Assembly (NCBI GenBank): GCA_902767725.1
Contig: CACXIM010000010.1
Span: 1 to 64,000, forward strand
Origin: an uncultured Bacteroidia bacterium
GTDB taxonomy: Bacteria > Bacteroidota > Bacteroidia > Bacteroidales > F082
Direction of reading: 5' to 3'
DNA length: 64,000 bases
This document shows positions 18,209 through 26,025 of the stretch, in pieces. Each line of letters begins with the position of its first letter. Within the stretch, counting starts at the first letter, position 1. The notes under the pieces are model-generated. The model did no database searches. It was given only the letters and a program-made list of their open reading frames with translations, and was not told where the DNA came from. The translations under genes and the position numbers were made by a program.

Positions 18209-19201
18209 CTAAAACTCCTTCCTGACCTCAAACGGGTCCAAGTAGTTGATTTCCTTGATGTCGATTTGCGGCATGAACTCGCCAACTTTTCGGATGTCAT
18301 TCAGCAGGTCGCGGGAGGCGTTACGCTCGATGTGTGCCATCACGCATTGCTGGCGCGAGGGTGTGTTGAGATCCCAAGTCAGCTTGCGGTTGAGCCAGAG
18401 GCAGCGGCGGCACTGGAAGACGTCGCAGTTGCGGCACAAAGGCGCATGGTCGAGTTTCAGGAGTTGTGGATTTGGGATGTCTAAACCGTTTTCCAAGCCG
18501 CCAACGGAATTGTCCGAAGTCGGTTGGTGGTGGTTTAGCTGGTTGTCCACCTTTGTTTGCTCGTCGTAGTAGAAGGCAGGGCAGAGGTAGAACTTGCCAT
18601 TCGGTGCAAAAGTGATGTTGCTCACGCCTGCCTCACAGTTGTGCATCTTTTCCAGCATCATCCTGTCCGTCAGTAAATTGAATTGCGGGGATTGGCCTTG
18701 CTTGTAAAGGTCGAGCAAAACGGCGTTCCACTCTTTCAAGACTTGCTTGTAGGTTTCAATCAGCTCATCCGTAAATTGCTCAACATCGGTAATGCAAAGG
18801 TTGATTCTTGTGCCCGAGGCGAATAGTTTGGTGATTTCGTCTTTTTTCGCAAGCATCTCGCTGAAAGCCAGGCGAAGCACCAAGTTCTTGGCTTCCACTT
18901 TTTCAGGAACTTCACTCGCCACTTCCACATCGGCATCGTTGCTGTCTTCAATGCCTGTAACAGGCTTGCAACCAACAGAATAAATCTTCACATTGTCGAT
19001 GCTCTCGATAACCTCAGCATACTCCTTCGGAAGTTCGTAATTGGGGAAGACATATTGAATCATCAGGTTTTGCTTCATCCCGAAGAGGATGCCTTTTTTG
19101 AGGGTTTCTAACGGAATTAAGTTACGTTCTTTCAGCGGATTGTCGGCATGGCAGTAGGCCACGCTGGTATCGTCTAATAATATAACAAGGTATTGCAGCA
19201 T
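18209..19201 (-). CDS. CXXX-repeat peptide maturase
   Basis: A 330-residue protein with no CxxxCxxC radical SAM motif but a SPASM-like C-terminal part: FAPNGKFYLCPAFYYDEQ and a cluster CRNCDVFQCRRCLWLNRK followed by another Cys. It matches the second maturase that accompanies radical SAM enzymes of CXXX-repeat peptides. Probably a partner that binds auxiliary iron-sulfur clusters or the substrate. It starts 3 nt after the radical SAM gene stop, so the two are co-translated. Confidence 0.75.
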   Translation of the reverse strand: MLQYLVILLDDTSVAYCHADNPLKERNLIPLETLKKGILFGMKQNLMIQYVFPNYELPKEYAEVIESIDNVKIYSVGCKPVTGIEDSNDADVEVASEVPEKVEAKNLVLRLAFSEMLAKKDEITKLFASGTRINLCITDVEQFTDELIETYKQVLKEWNAVLLDLYKQGQSPQFNLLTDRMMLEKMHNCEAGVSNITFAPNGKFYLCPAFYYDEQTKVDNQLNHHQPTSDNSVGGLENGLDIPNPQLLKLDHAPLCRNCDVFQCRRCLWLNRKLTWDLNTPSRQQCVMAHIERNASRDLLNDIRKVGEFMPQIDIKEINYLDPFEVRKEF

Positions 19202-19204
19202 GGC

Positions 19205-20461
19205 TTAACAGATTTCGGGTTTCACTTCGCGTTTGTTGGCTTCGTATTGCTCGCGCAAGTCCTCTAATTCGAGCTTGCGATAGAGTTTGTTCCAGTAGTA
19301 GTTATTGGCTCTCACCCTTGCCTTGTGCATGAGGCAGATGGCCGTGGCGCGTTCAAACACGGTGTGCGTTTGTGCCGCATCGTAGTTCTCGCCTTGGCAC
19401 CAGGCACAACCACTGGCCACTTCACATTCAATGCACTTCTGTGGACTTTGTGTTGTCCTGTCTAAAGTGAGGAAGGGGCGGAGTTTGTTCTTGTCGATAC
19501 CGTCATGTATGTTGCCAATGATCCAAGCTCCCTTGTCGCGGAGCGAGTATTGCGCGAAGCGGGTGCAAGGGTAGAGGTTGCCTGCCGCATCCACGCTGAG
19601 CATCTTGCCCGCGCCGCACCAGTTCTGGTTGTCGCGCTCGGGGTCCATGGGCTTGCCGATGTGCTCCGAGAAGAACGAACAGGCATAGTCCTGGTAATAG
19701 CCACCGTCGATGATGGCATCGGCGAGTTGCATCAGTTGTTCCTCGAAGCGGAGGTCGTCGCCCTCTTGCCAAACGTCCTCGAACACCACGTTGATGTTCA
19801 CCTCGTGGATGCCCAAGCTGTAGAGGTGCAGCACGCTCTCGGTGATATAAGGTATGTCTGCCGACGAGATAGTGACCTTGGTGCCGCCGCCCGGGAATTG
19901 CTCCAACCACAGCGGGATATTCTTCACCACGTCCTTGTAGCTGCCTCTCTCCAGGCCAGCAGACGGCCCGTCTCCGGCACTCGCAGGCTGCTTATAAACC
20001 CGATTCAAGTCATGCTTCTTCTCCGTCCCGTCAATCGTGATGCCGATGGAAAGATGGTCGCGGTTCTTCTTGATGAAGTCCTGCACGGCCTTCTCATGGT
20101 AGTTGATTCCATTGGTGGAGAAGGAGAAGCGGTAGCTGTTGAACCAGTGGTGGTTGCGGCGGAAAAGTTCGGTTTTGATGTAGTCGCAAATCTTGTCGAT
20201 AAGCTCTATTTCCAAAAACGGCTCGCCGCCGATGAAGTCCCACACCACCGACTCGTAGGCGAAATCGGGGTCGGTCTCATGGTCAAGCACATAGTCGATG
20301 AAGGTTTTGGCTACTTCCCAAGGCATTCGCTCCTTCACGTTCTTGCCTACAAGATAGCAGTACTTGCAAGCCAACTGGCAGTCCTTCGTGACGATGAAGG
20401 TGATGTTCTTCGCCATGCCGGACTGCCAAGGATTTGCGTTGTCTTTAATGCTGTGGCTCAT
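19205..20461 (-). CDS. Radical SAM/SPASM peptide maturase, CXXX-repeat target
   Basis: A 418-residue radical SAM enzyme: CQLACKYC (Cys 28, 32, 35) binds the catalytic [4Fe-4S] cluster, a GGEP-like IGGEPFLEIEL motif follows near residue 90, and a SPASM region holds CIECEVASGCAWCQGENYD plus further Cys for auxiliary clusters. By family it should install thioether (sactionine/ranthipeptide-type) cross-links on the Cys of CXXX repeats. The three Cys-rich precursors lie immediately upstream; the nearest ends 22 nt away. Confidence 0.85.
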   Translation of the reverse strand: MSHSIKDNANPWQSGMAKNITFIVTKDCQLACKYCYLVGKNVKERMPWEVAKTFIDYVLDHETDPDFAYESVVWDFIGGEPFLEIELIDKICDYIKTELFRRNHHWFNSYRFSFSTNGINYHEKAVQDFIKKNRDHLSIGITIDGTEKKHDLNRVYKQPASAGDGPSAGLERGSYKDVVKNIPLWLEQFPGGGTKVTISSADIPYITESVLHLYSLGIHEVNINVVFEDVWQEGDDLRFEEQLMQLADAIIDGGYYQDYACSFFSEHIGKPMDPERDNQNWCGAGKMLSVDAAGNLYPCTRFAQYSLRDKGAWIIGNIHDGIDKNKLRPFLTLDRTTQSPQKCIECEVASGCAWCQGENYDAAQTHTVFERATAICLMHKARVRANNYYWNKLYRKLELEDLREQYEANKREVKPEIC

Positions 20462-20483
20462 AAATAAGTGTTAATGATTCTAT

Positions 20484-20840
20484 TTAGTGTGCTTTGTATG
20501 AACTGCTTGCGCATGATCCAACACAACTCCCTTTGCAATAGCCAGTGCAACCATAACAAGCACCATAACAATTTGTACATAAAGTGTTTGCTGTAACATT
20601 TAAGCAGTTTTCATTACACCAAGTCTTACAGCCCTTACCGCATTGAAAATCACATCCGTTATAACAGGCCGTATAGCAAAGCCCTTGGCAACCAGGATAT
20701 GAACATCCTAAAGGTTCGCTTTCCATAGCCCTTGCAATTATAGGATTGCTCAAAAGTACCACAGCACCGAAAATTGGCAATGCCTTTTTTGCCGCTTCCT
20801 TGAAGAATTCCCTTCTGTTTTGTAAATCGTTTTCTTTCAT
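20484..20840 (-). CDS. CXXX-repeat precursor peptide with Tat-type signal (copy A)
   Basis: A 118-residue peptide. Residues 8-14 NRREFFK fit the twin-arginine consensus, followed by a hydrophobic stretch and a possible signal-peptidase site after ARA (residue 38). The mature part is almost entirely Cys at every fourth residue: C-QGL-C-YTA-C-YNG-C-DFQ-C-GKG-C-KTW-C. It lacks a lipobox, unlike its two sisters, and so may be released. The substrate role is inferred from the adjacent radical SAM enzyme. Confidence 0.85.
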   Translation of the reverse strand: MKENDLQNRREFFKEAAKKALPIFGAVVLLSNPIIARAMESEPLGCSYPGCQGLCYTACYNGCDFQCGKGCKTWCNENCLNVTANTLCTNCYGACYGCTGYCKGSCVGSCASSSYKAH

Positions 20841-20874
20841 TGTTCACTTGTTCTTTTTAATCAATTGTATGTTG

Positions 20875-21435
20875 TTAATAGATGTTGTTTTTGGTTCCAG
20901 AATAGCAATAGTTTTTACAAGTTTTATTGCAACTAGTGCTACAAGTTCCAATACATGTACCAGAACAAGAAGTGGCATATGCGTATCCAACACAATTAGA
21001 GACACATTGTGTCGCACAATTACCATCACAAGATCCTCCACATGAAAGCTGGCAGTCTCCATAGCAACCGCCATAGCATCTATTCCCACATTCTGCACTG
21101 CAACCGCCTGAGCACTTACCAGTGCAATTGCTTCCGCAAGATGACGTACACCCAGATGAGCATCCAGTACTACATGATGAACATCCTGGACTCGTACTTG
21201 ATCCACTGCAAGAACTTGAACAACCAGAACAACCGCTTGATTCAGATGATCCAGAACAAGAACTTGAGCAAGCTGATGAGCAGTGTGCTGTGCAGTCGGA
21301 GCAATAGTCATTTTTTGTACAACTAATTAGCATAGGGAAGGCATTCGATATGGCGAAAATGCTGATGACAGGCAGTGCCTTTTTTGCTGCTTCTTTGAAG
21401 AATTCTCTTCTATTTTGTAAATCTTTATTTTGCAT
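20875..21435 (-). CDS. CXXX-repeat precursor, putative Tat lipoprotein (copy B)
   Basis: A 186-residue peptide with the same leader (NRREFFKEAAKKALP; Arg 9-10) and a lipobox LISC (Cys 39). The core has about 32 Cys, mostly spaced CXXX, mixed with Ser/Gly-rich runs (for example CSGSSESSGC) and little else. If exported by Tat and lipidated, it would be a membrane-anchored cross-linked peptide. A convincing separate promoter is not visible; it probably belongs to the long minus-strand transcript. Confidence 0.85.
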   Translation of the reverse strand: MQNKDLQNRREFFKEAAKKALPVISIFAISNAFPMLISCTKNDYCSDCTAHCSSACSSSCSGSSESSGCSGCSSSCSGSSTSPGCSSCSTGCSSGCTSSCGSNCTGKCSGGCSAECGNRCYGGCYGDCQLSCGGSCDGNCATQCVSNCVGYAYATSCSGTCIGTCSTSCNKTCKNYCYSGTKNNIY

Positions 21436-21483
21436 ATTTGTGTTAGTTTGAATAGATAATTTGCTGTTTTTGTAAAAGGATAA

Positions 21484-22971
21484 TTACCAAGCATTGTGTA
21501 CTAATCGAATGCTCTCGCGGTCATGTCGCTTTGTACCACCATATGTGCCACTAGGGGCGAGAGAAGAATCAAAGAAGCTAAAATCGTACGCTTGGGTAAG
21601 GTCATGGGAGGCCGACCACTGGCTATCGTCATATGAAGAAGACCAGTAGGAACCCCATGAACCCGTATACACTACGCCTATGCTAGGAGAAAATAAATGA
21701 CCTGCCGCAGGGAGGAAAACAGCTCCATGTTGCTCCATTATTTCCCATATAGAGGCAGTAATAGTATTGCTACCATAGCTTGCCTCAGGACTATTCGTAT
21801 TGTTCAATGCGTGGTAGCAAGCATCCCAATTATCAGGCAATAGAATTACGCCATTCACGTTTGCTACCCGTGCCTTAGCAAAACGAATGCCACTGGCAGT
21901 GTTGCGACTCCAAATCAAATAAAACCATTCCCCATCATTGCCTCCTGTTAGTGTACGCCAAAAATTGGTTGTGTTACCCCCATTGCTTATGGCATTATAA
22001 CCCCAGTCAGCTGTGCCAGTTTGGTCGTAAAGATTATATGAAAAACCGCCATATGCATAATAATCACTATCTGTTTGGCTCGAACTCCAAGGTTGGTAGC
22101 ACACCGCACCGTGGTTATAGCCGCTTGTGCCCCAGCCGAAAAGATCAATCCAACCATTGTAGGAAGAAGAAGCGTTTTCATTGTCTTCGCCAATATAGTC
22201 ATATTGATGTGTCGCAAATCTCCATGTATCGGTGCTAGCTTGGTATTGCAGATTGCCTTTTGAAAACCAAACTTGTTTTGTCGCGTTTACTGAAAACAAT
22301 CCGTTTATTGCTCCAGTGGGAGCAGTGCCGTTATAGGTAAAGTTGGCTATTATAGTTCTGTCTCCGTTTACGGTGAAAGTGTAATTAGCATTAGTGGAAA
22401 CAATAATTCCGTTTTCAGTCCAGTTGGAAAAAGAATAACGATTATTTGCTGTGGCTGTAAGGTTACAACTCTGTCCTTCTTTGTAAGTACCTCCGCCACT
22501 TACGGTACCTCCAATAATTGGGCTTGCTGAAATAGTTATAGTGTAATCAATACTTGTGGAGAAACTCACTTCGTTTCCATACCTTATTCCCGAACTTGTA
22601 TTGGCATAGGCACGCACATAATACTTCGTTCCTTGTAATAGTCCGCTGAGTGTGGAGCTAAAAGAACCTGTGCCAAAATGGTCTTCTGTGTGATGATCAT
22701 TGATAGTGGGGTCGCCTATAGTGTTGTAACAAACACCGCATTCTTCTATTGTATAGCCAAACCCGCTTACGGATCCTCCAATAGTAGCACTGTTTTCAGT
22801 AATATTTGTGGCGGATTTGGTCGTCACAAGAATCTCGTCGTTTTTTGTACAGGACACCTGCAGTCCTACAAAATAAATCGCTATCACGAATGAAAGCGGC
22901 AAAGAACCTTTATGTGTTTTCTTAAATGCTTGTCTTCTGAATTGGGTTTCAAAATTATCTGTATTTTTCAT
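21484..22971 (-). CDS. Fib_succ/InlB-repeat-type surface lipoprotein
   Basis: A 495-residue lipoprotein with lipobox LQVSC (Cys 41) and an Arg-Arg stretch before it (FRRQAFKK, residues 11-18), so it may also use Tat. Domains: a fibronectin-like segment (about 50-140, SATNITENSATIGGSVSGFG ... YYVRAYANT), an InlB/Big-type repeat (about 145-215, with WTENGIIVSTNANYTFTVNGDRTI), and a C-terminal Fib_succ-type domain (about 220-495) with several Trp/Tyr motifs (CYQPWSSSQ, GSYWSSSYDDSQWS). Probable surface adhesin or carrier. It sits between two precursor genes, which is unusual for the family and ties it to the system. Confidence 0.75.
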   Translation of the reverse strand: MKNTDNFETQFRRQAFKKTHKGSLPLSFVIAIYFVGLQVSCTKNDEILVTTKSATNITENSATIGGSVSGFGYTIEECGVCYNTIGDPTINDHHTEDHFGTGSFSSTLSGLLQGTKYYVRAYANTSSGIRYGNEVSFSTSIDYTITISASPIIGGTVSGGGTYKEGQSCNLTATANNRYSFSNWTENGIIVSTNANYTFTVNGDRTIIANFTYNGTAPTGAINGLFSVNATKQVWFSKGNLQYQASTDTWRFATHQYDYIGEDNENASSSYNGWIDLFGWGTSGYNHGAVCYQPWSSSQTDSDYYAYGGFSYNLYDQTGTADWGYNAISNGGNTTNFWRTLTGGNDGEWFYLIWSRNTASGIRFAKARVANVNGVILLPDNWDACYHALNNTNSPEASYGSNTITASIWEIMEQHGAVFLPAAGHLFSPSIGVVYTGSWGSYWSSSYDDSQWSASHDLTQAYDFSFFDSSLAPSGTYGGTKRHDRESIRLVHNAW

Positions 22972-23134
22972 TGCTTTTTTTTGTATTATATTTCGTTAGA
23001 CTCTTCGCGCTTGTTTGTAGTAATTGAACTTAATAAAAGTGTTATGTCGAGCAGTGCCCAACTCATAATAAAAAAACACTTCCTTGAAAAAACTCTCGTC
23101 TACTTTGAAGTCGTGGCAATAATATAGTTTTTGA

Positions 23135-23776
23135 TTAAAACTTTCCATAACCACTACAATTGGTATAACAACTAGCATAGCATCGAGTAGAACACATACT
23201 AGAACAATTCGATTCACATCCTCCACAGGCTCCATTCCCTATGAATTGACAGCTCCATGAGCAACCTGTGCATTTTTCATCACAACTTCCTCCGCAAGAG
23301 ACTCTGCATTGTGCTCCACATTCCATCAAACATGTATTGTCGCAATCGCCAGTACAATCATCAGCACACCTCGCAAGGCAAGTCGAATCACATCCCGATC
23401 CGCAAGATTTGGAACATTGTGTGGAACAGCCAACACCACATGCTTTGGAACAATTGCTGGAGCATCCCACGCCACACGATTTTGAACACTGTGTAGAACA
23501 TCCTGTTCCGCACGACTTGGAGCATTGTGTATAGCATCCTTGTGAGCACGAACTACACCCACTATTATTCGACGAATTAGTGCAAACAGCGGTACAATAG
23601 TCGTTGCAGTTGCCTTGGCATCCTCCATGACAATCGCTTATTGCCTCTTCAATGCTGTCGTCCTTGCTGCATGCGATGAAGGTGGGTATTATGGTTGCTC
23701 CAACCAAGATAGGCAGAGCGGTTTTTGCCGCATTTTTGAAGAATTCTCTTCTGTTTATGATTTCTTTGTTTTTCAT
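23135..23776 (-). CDS. CXXX-repeat precursor, putative Tat lipoprotein (copy C)
   Basis: A 213-residue peptide. The start at 23776 gives an ATGA overlap with the upstream gene and puts Arg-Arg at residues 9-10, exactly as in copies A and B; an ATG 12 nt earlier (23788) is possible. Lipobox FIAC (Cys 36). The core has more than 40 Cys at CXXX spacing and contains four tandem 12-residue units of the type CSTQCSKSCGVG. It is the largest of the three precursors. Confidence 0.85.
   Translation of the reverse strand: MKNKEIINRREFFKNAAKTALPILVGATIIPTFIACSKDDSIEEAISDCHGGCQGNCNDYCTAVCTNSSNNSGCSSCSQGCYTQCSKSCGTGCSTQCSKSCGVGCSSNCSKACGVGCSTQCSKSCGSGCDSTCLARCADDCTGDCDNTCLMECGAQCRVSCGGSCDEKCTGCSWSCQFIGNGACGGCESNCSSMCSTRCYASCYTNCSGYGKF
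23390..23533 (-). repeat. Four 36-bp tandem units inside precursor C
   Basis: Four in-frame copies of a 36-nt unit encode CYTQCSKSCGTG, CSTQCSKSCGVG, CSSNCSKACGVG and CSTQCSKSCGSG (in varied phase). The units are diverged at the DNA level but keep every Cys, pointing to growth of the core by duplication under selection on the Cys pattern. Confidence 0.8.
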
Positions 23777-24747
23777 TGCTTTTTCCATTTGTCAAATAAG
23801 AAAGAACCATATATCTGAAACACAGAATGTTTGATTCCGATGGGCAGGTTGCTGCAAACGTTGTCGAATCCGTGCATGTAGAGGAAGCCAACGGCAATCA
23901 TGTCGGTCAACTCCAAACCACCTTTTACATAGAAGTTGACTGTCGGTTTCGAATAGAAAGAATAGTACTGCGAATTGCGCGAGAAGAAAATCCCGCCTCC
24001 CGAAAACTGAAGCGACAAGCCTCCGACGGCATAATATCTGGCGTTTTGCAGTTTCCAGAGATGAACAGGCTCGCTCCTGTAACCAACGGGCAAGATGTTG
24101 ACCGAGAAGGAGGGGAAAGAGTAATTGGAATTGCCAAGCGACATGTATCCTATGGTTATCTCAGAAAACATGTTCTTAGGCATGAAATCGGATGAAATCT
24201 GAGTTCCTGCATCCAATCCAAAGCCGAACCGGGGATGAGAATAAGCGTCAAAACTGTAGAAGTTAGATATGCCTAATGACAATGAAGTTGTTAATCTGAA
24301 AGCAAATGTCCGTTTTTTTTCACCTTCATTTACAGACGAAACAACAATAGTAGGTTCTGCGATTTTAACTTCATCAACTTCAGACTGCGATTCGGGGGCA
24401 GATGTGTCTTTCATTTCAATGGGTTCGATGTATTTGGCAGAAACATATCCGATGCTTTTTTTGAAGTCAATCTCCGCCCAGGCTTTTTTGAATGTGCGGA
24501 CATTTATGGTGTCGCCTTTGGAAAGCCCTCCGATAACAGCAGACTTGCCCGAAGGTTGTTTTCTGACATTCAATCGGGGACTTGTCACTGTGTAGTAAGC
24601 AGGGGTGGTTTGAGCCAAAGCGACAGACGGGGGTAGGAAAGAGAAAACTAAAATGGCAAGAATACCCCAAAAAATATGAGTCGATACCGTTTTTGAAGTC
24701 TTTTTTAAAATAAAACTATTTATGCATATGCTTTTGTCTTTTTTCAT
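23773..24747 (-). CDS. SH3b-domain protein with outer-membrane barrel-like C-terminus
   Basis: A 324-residue exported protein: signal peptide (hydrophobic stretch about 25-45), a bacterial SH3 domain (about 50-110, LNVRKQPSGKSAVIGGLSKGDTINV and WAEIDFKKSIGYVSAKYI), a short linker, then amphipathic beta-strand-rich sequence (about 145-324) of an outer-membrane barrel type. It is the first gene of the CXXX cluster and overlaps precursor C by ATGA. It may bind cell wall and receive or display the modified peptides; that link is inference. Confidence 0.7.
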   Translation of the reverse strand: MKKDKSICINSFILKKTSKTVSTHIFWGILAILVFSFLPPSVALAQTTPAYYTVTSPRLNVRKQPSGKSAVIGGLSKGDTINVRTFKKAWAEIDFKKSIGYVSAKYIEPIEMKDTSAPESQSEVDEVKIAEPTIVVSSVNEGEKKRTFAFRLTTSLSLGISNFYSFDAYSHPRFGFGLDAGTQISSDFMPKNMFSEITIGYMSLGNSNYSFPSFSVNILPVGYRSEPVHLWKLQNARYYAVGGLSLQFSGGGIFFSRNSQYYSFYSKPTVNFYVKGGLELTDMIAVGFLYMHGFDNVCSNLPIGIKHSVFQIYGSFLFDKWKKQ

Positions 24748-24767
24748 GAGTCAAATATTTCTCTACG

Positions 24768-24775
24768 CAAAAATA
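24768..24775 (-). promoter_or_regulatory. Probable promoter of the CXXX-Tat cluster
   Basis: Minus strand TATTTTTG, about 20 nt before the ATG of the SH3b gene. The next TTG lies at 24802-24800, slightly too far for a perfect -33 box. It is the only good promoter I find for the cluster. Confidence 0.5.
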
Positions 24776-24854
24776 CTGTCTGCACAACTAATAATAATGC
24801 AATGATTGGTTTATAAAATCTACGGATTCGTCAAAAATAATTACATGTCGAAAA

Positions 24855-25184
24855 TCACTTTTCGGTCAATGCATTCACAAACGACACAATTTTTTCCGCC
24901 TTCTCCTCAGATAACGCTTCAAGGTTAAGCTGCACTTTCAATTGCCGTATCGGAAGTTGAGATTCTAAGCCGCTTTTCAGTTGAACGTCGTCCAAAAAGT
25001 TGTGTTCCAAGGCTTCAGAGATGTCTATGAGTTGCTCCACGCCAATGTCGTACCGCTCGAAGATGGAATACACATTGGGCCTCGCGCAATTGATGCGGCG
25101 GGCAAACTCGGTCACACTCATTCCCTTTTCGTCAAATACCTCTTTGATAAGGTGTCCGATGTGTATTCTGTGTGGTTTGGCCAT
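24855..25184 (-). CDS. XRE-like helix-turn-helix regulator
   Basis: A 109-residue protein: HTH at about residues 10-60 (GHLIKEVFDEKGMSVTEFARRINCARPNVYSIFE, then DIGVEQLIDISEAL), followed by a short helical tail. It lies directly upstream of the CXXX cluster in the same orientation with a 107-nt gap, so it is a candidate regulator of that cluster. Its own -7 box is at 25220-25213. Confidence 0.75.
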   Translation of the reverse strand: MAKPHRIHIGHLIKEVFDEKGMSVTEFARRINCARPNVYSIFERYDIGVEQLIDISEALEHNFLDDVQLKSGLESQLPIRQLKVQLNLEALSEEKAEKIVSFVNALTEK

Positions 25185-25212
25185 GAATGTTTGTTTTTGT
25201 GTATTTAAGCAG

Positions 25213-25220
25213 CAAATTTA
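25213..25220 (-). promoter_or_regulatory. Promoter box of the XRE gene
   Basis: TAAATTTG on the minus strand, 29 nt from the start codon; no clear -33 element. Confidence 0.5.
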
Positions 25221-25319
25221 TCTATACAATGGTGAATTGATTTAACATGAAGGTCATTATTATTTACAGATTTGTCAAAAATATTTACACTTTGTTGAGG
25301 CAACTGAGGACATGACATG

Positions 25320-25543
25320 AAAAAAGCGTGGAAGATTCCTTGCCTGAACTCCGGGTTACCACGCCCACCAACTCTGACAAGCTTTCCACGCCAAATCATT
25401 GGCGTTTAGAAACTTCTTCTTGAGTTGGTGTCCCCGAAAGGAGGAGTGGTAAATTGGAGTTCAAGAACAGCTTCGAATCGCTATTATGTGTTTGTCAATA
25501 TGATGCTTTCAGTTTTTACATAGATTGGGGTTTGTTGTTAAAT
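25320..25543 (-). ncRNA. Candidate structured small RNA
   Basis: This stretch has no credible ORF but has a strong promoter at its 5' end (25553-25546) and a T-run at its 3' end (25326-25320) after GCGTGGAA/TTCCACGC arms. Between them a long imperfect hairpin is visible: CTTGAACTCC pairs with GGAGTTCAGG, TTACCAC with GTGGTAA, CACCAACTC with GAGTTGGTG, capped by a small GCCAA/TTGGC hairpin (25391-25404) and with an asymmetric bulge. A roughly 220-nt rod with internal bubbles is reminiscent of 6S RNA, but I cannot assign it to a family. Confidence 0.6.
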
Positions 25544-25545
25544 TA

Positions 25546-25553
25546 CAAAAATA
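25546..25553 (-). promoter_or_regulatory. Promoter of the candidate small RNA
   Basis: TATTTTTG on the minus strand with TTG (25574-25572) at 18 nt spacing: a near-ideal Bacteroidota promoter pointing into a gene-free stretch. Confidence 0.65.
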
Positions 25554-25640
25554 GGCAAATTTTCTTTTTGGCAAGAGGGTAAAACGATTTTTTTCATCAA
25601 AACCATTGCGAGATGAAAAACTGTTTGTATGTTTTGTAAC
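25546..25640. repeat. Duplicated promoter region, copy 1
   Basis: About 90 bp clearly similar to 26306-26400: both run CAAAA(A/T)TAGGCAAA, a GCAA(G/A)(A/G)GGG core, a T-run with TTCATCAAAA or TTCTTCAAAA, TTGCG(A/G)GATG and a final TGTTTGTA. Copy 1 lies upstream of the small RNA, copy 2 upstream of the DUF4160 gene. Confidence 0.7.
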
Positions 25641-25704
25641 ATGAGAACCCACCAAGCCTCTTTACAATGCTTAAAGCGACGGGGCGTTTTTATAATCACA
25701 TTCC

Positions 25705-25752
25705 ATTAAAAAACAAAACCCGATAGCTTGAGTTGCTTCAAAGGCTACCGGG
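25705..25752 (-). terminator. Intrinsic terminator after the DUF2442 gene
   Basis: On the minus strand CCCGGTAGC ... GCTATCGGG followed by TTTTGTTTTTT, 25 nt after the DUF2442 stop codon. Confidence 0.75.
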
Positions 25753-25776
25753 AATGGAGTCTAAGGCGTTTCGCTT

Positions 25777-26016
25777 TTAAGCTTTCACACCATTCTCATA
25801 GATGTATTCGGGCGCAATGTCAATGTTGCCGTTGTCCCATTCAAGCGTGTCGGTTATCGTGAACGCCTTGAATAGGTTCAGATCTAGCAGGGGCTTGAAT
25901 ACGGGATAATGTTCTATCAAAGGCAGAAAGTCAAAAACCCGCTTTTGCCCGTCATTGAACAAAAGAAACATCTTGTAGCCGTCAATGTATTTCGCGTCGG
26001 TGATTTCTTTCCACAT
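25777..26016 (-). CDS. DUF2442 domain protein
   Basis: A 79-residue protein (ITDAKYIDGYKMFLLFNDGQKRVFDF ... LDLNLFKAFTITDTLEWDNGNIDIAPEYIYENG), a full-length DUF2442. The family is nearly always next to DUF4160, as here, and is sometimes listed with toxin-antitoxin-like pairs, although the biochemistry is not known. It starts 9 nt after its partner. Confidence 0.85.
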   Translation of the reverse strand: MWKEITDAKYIDGYKMFLLFNDGQKRVFDFLPLIEHYPVFKPLLDLNLFKAFTITDTLEWDNGNIDIAPEYIYENGVKA

Positions 26017-26025
26017 GTCATTTCT

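Noticed and set aside
19505..20467. 320-codon plus-strand frame opposite the radical SAM gene
   Set aside because: Antisense shadow; the CxxxCxxC enzyme on the minus strand explains the sequence.
23390..23533. CRISPR-like array of 36-bp units
   Set aside because: Units are contiguous without spacers, diverged, and in frame within a protein with fixed Cys pattern, so it is a coding repeat.
20484..23776. Metallothionein-type function for the Cys-rich proteins
   Set aside because: Spacing is CXXX rather than CXC/CC clusters, there is a Tat-type signal, and radical SAM maturases are adjacent; metal binding is possible but a weaker explanation.
25205..25399. 64-codon frame on the minus strand within the small RNA region
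   Set aside because: No ribosome site or recognisable protein, and it overlaps the hairpin arms that better explain conservation.
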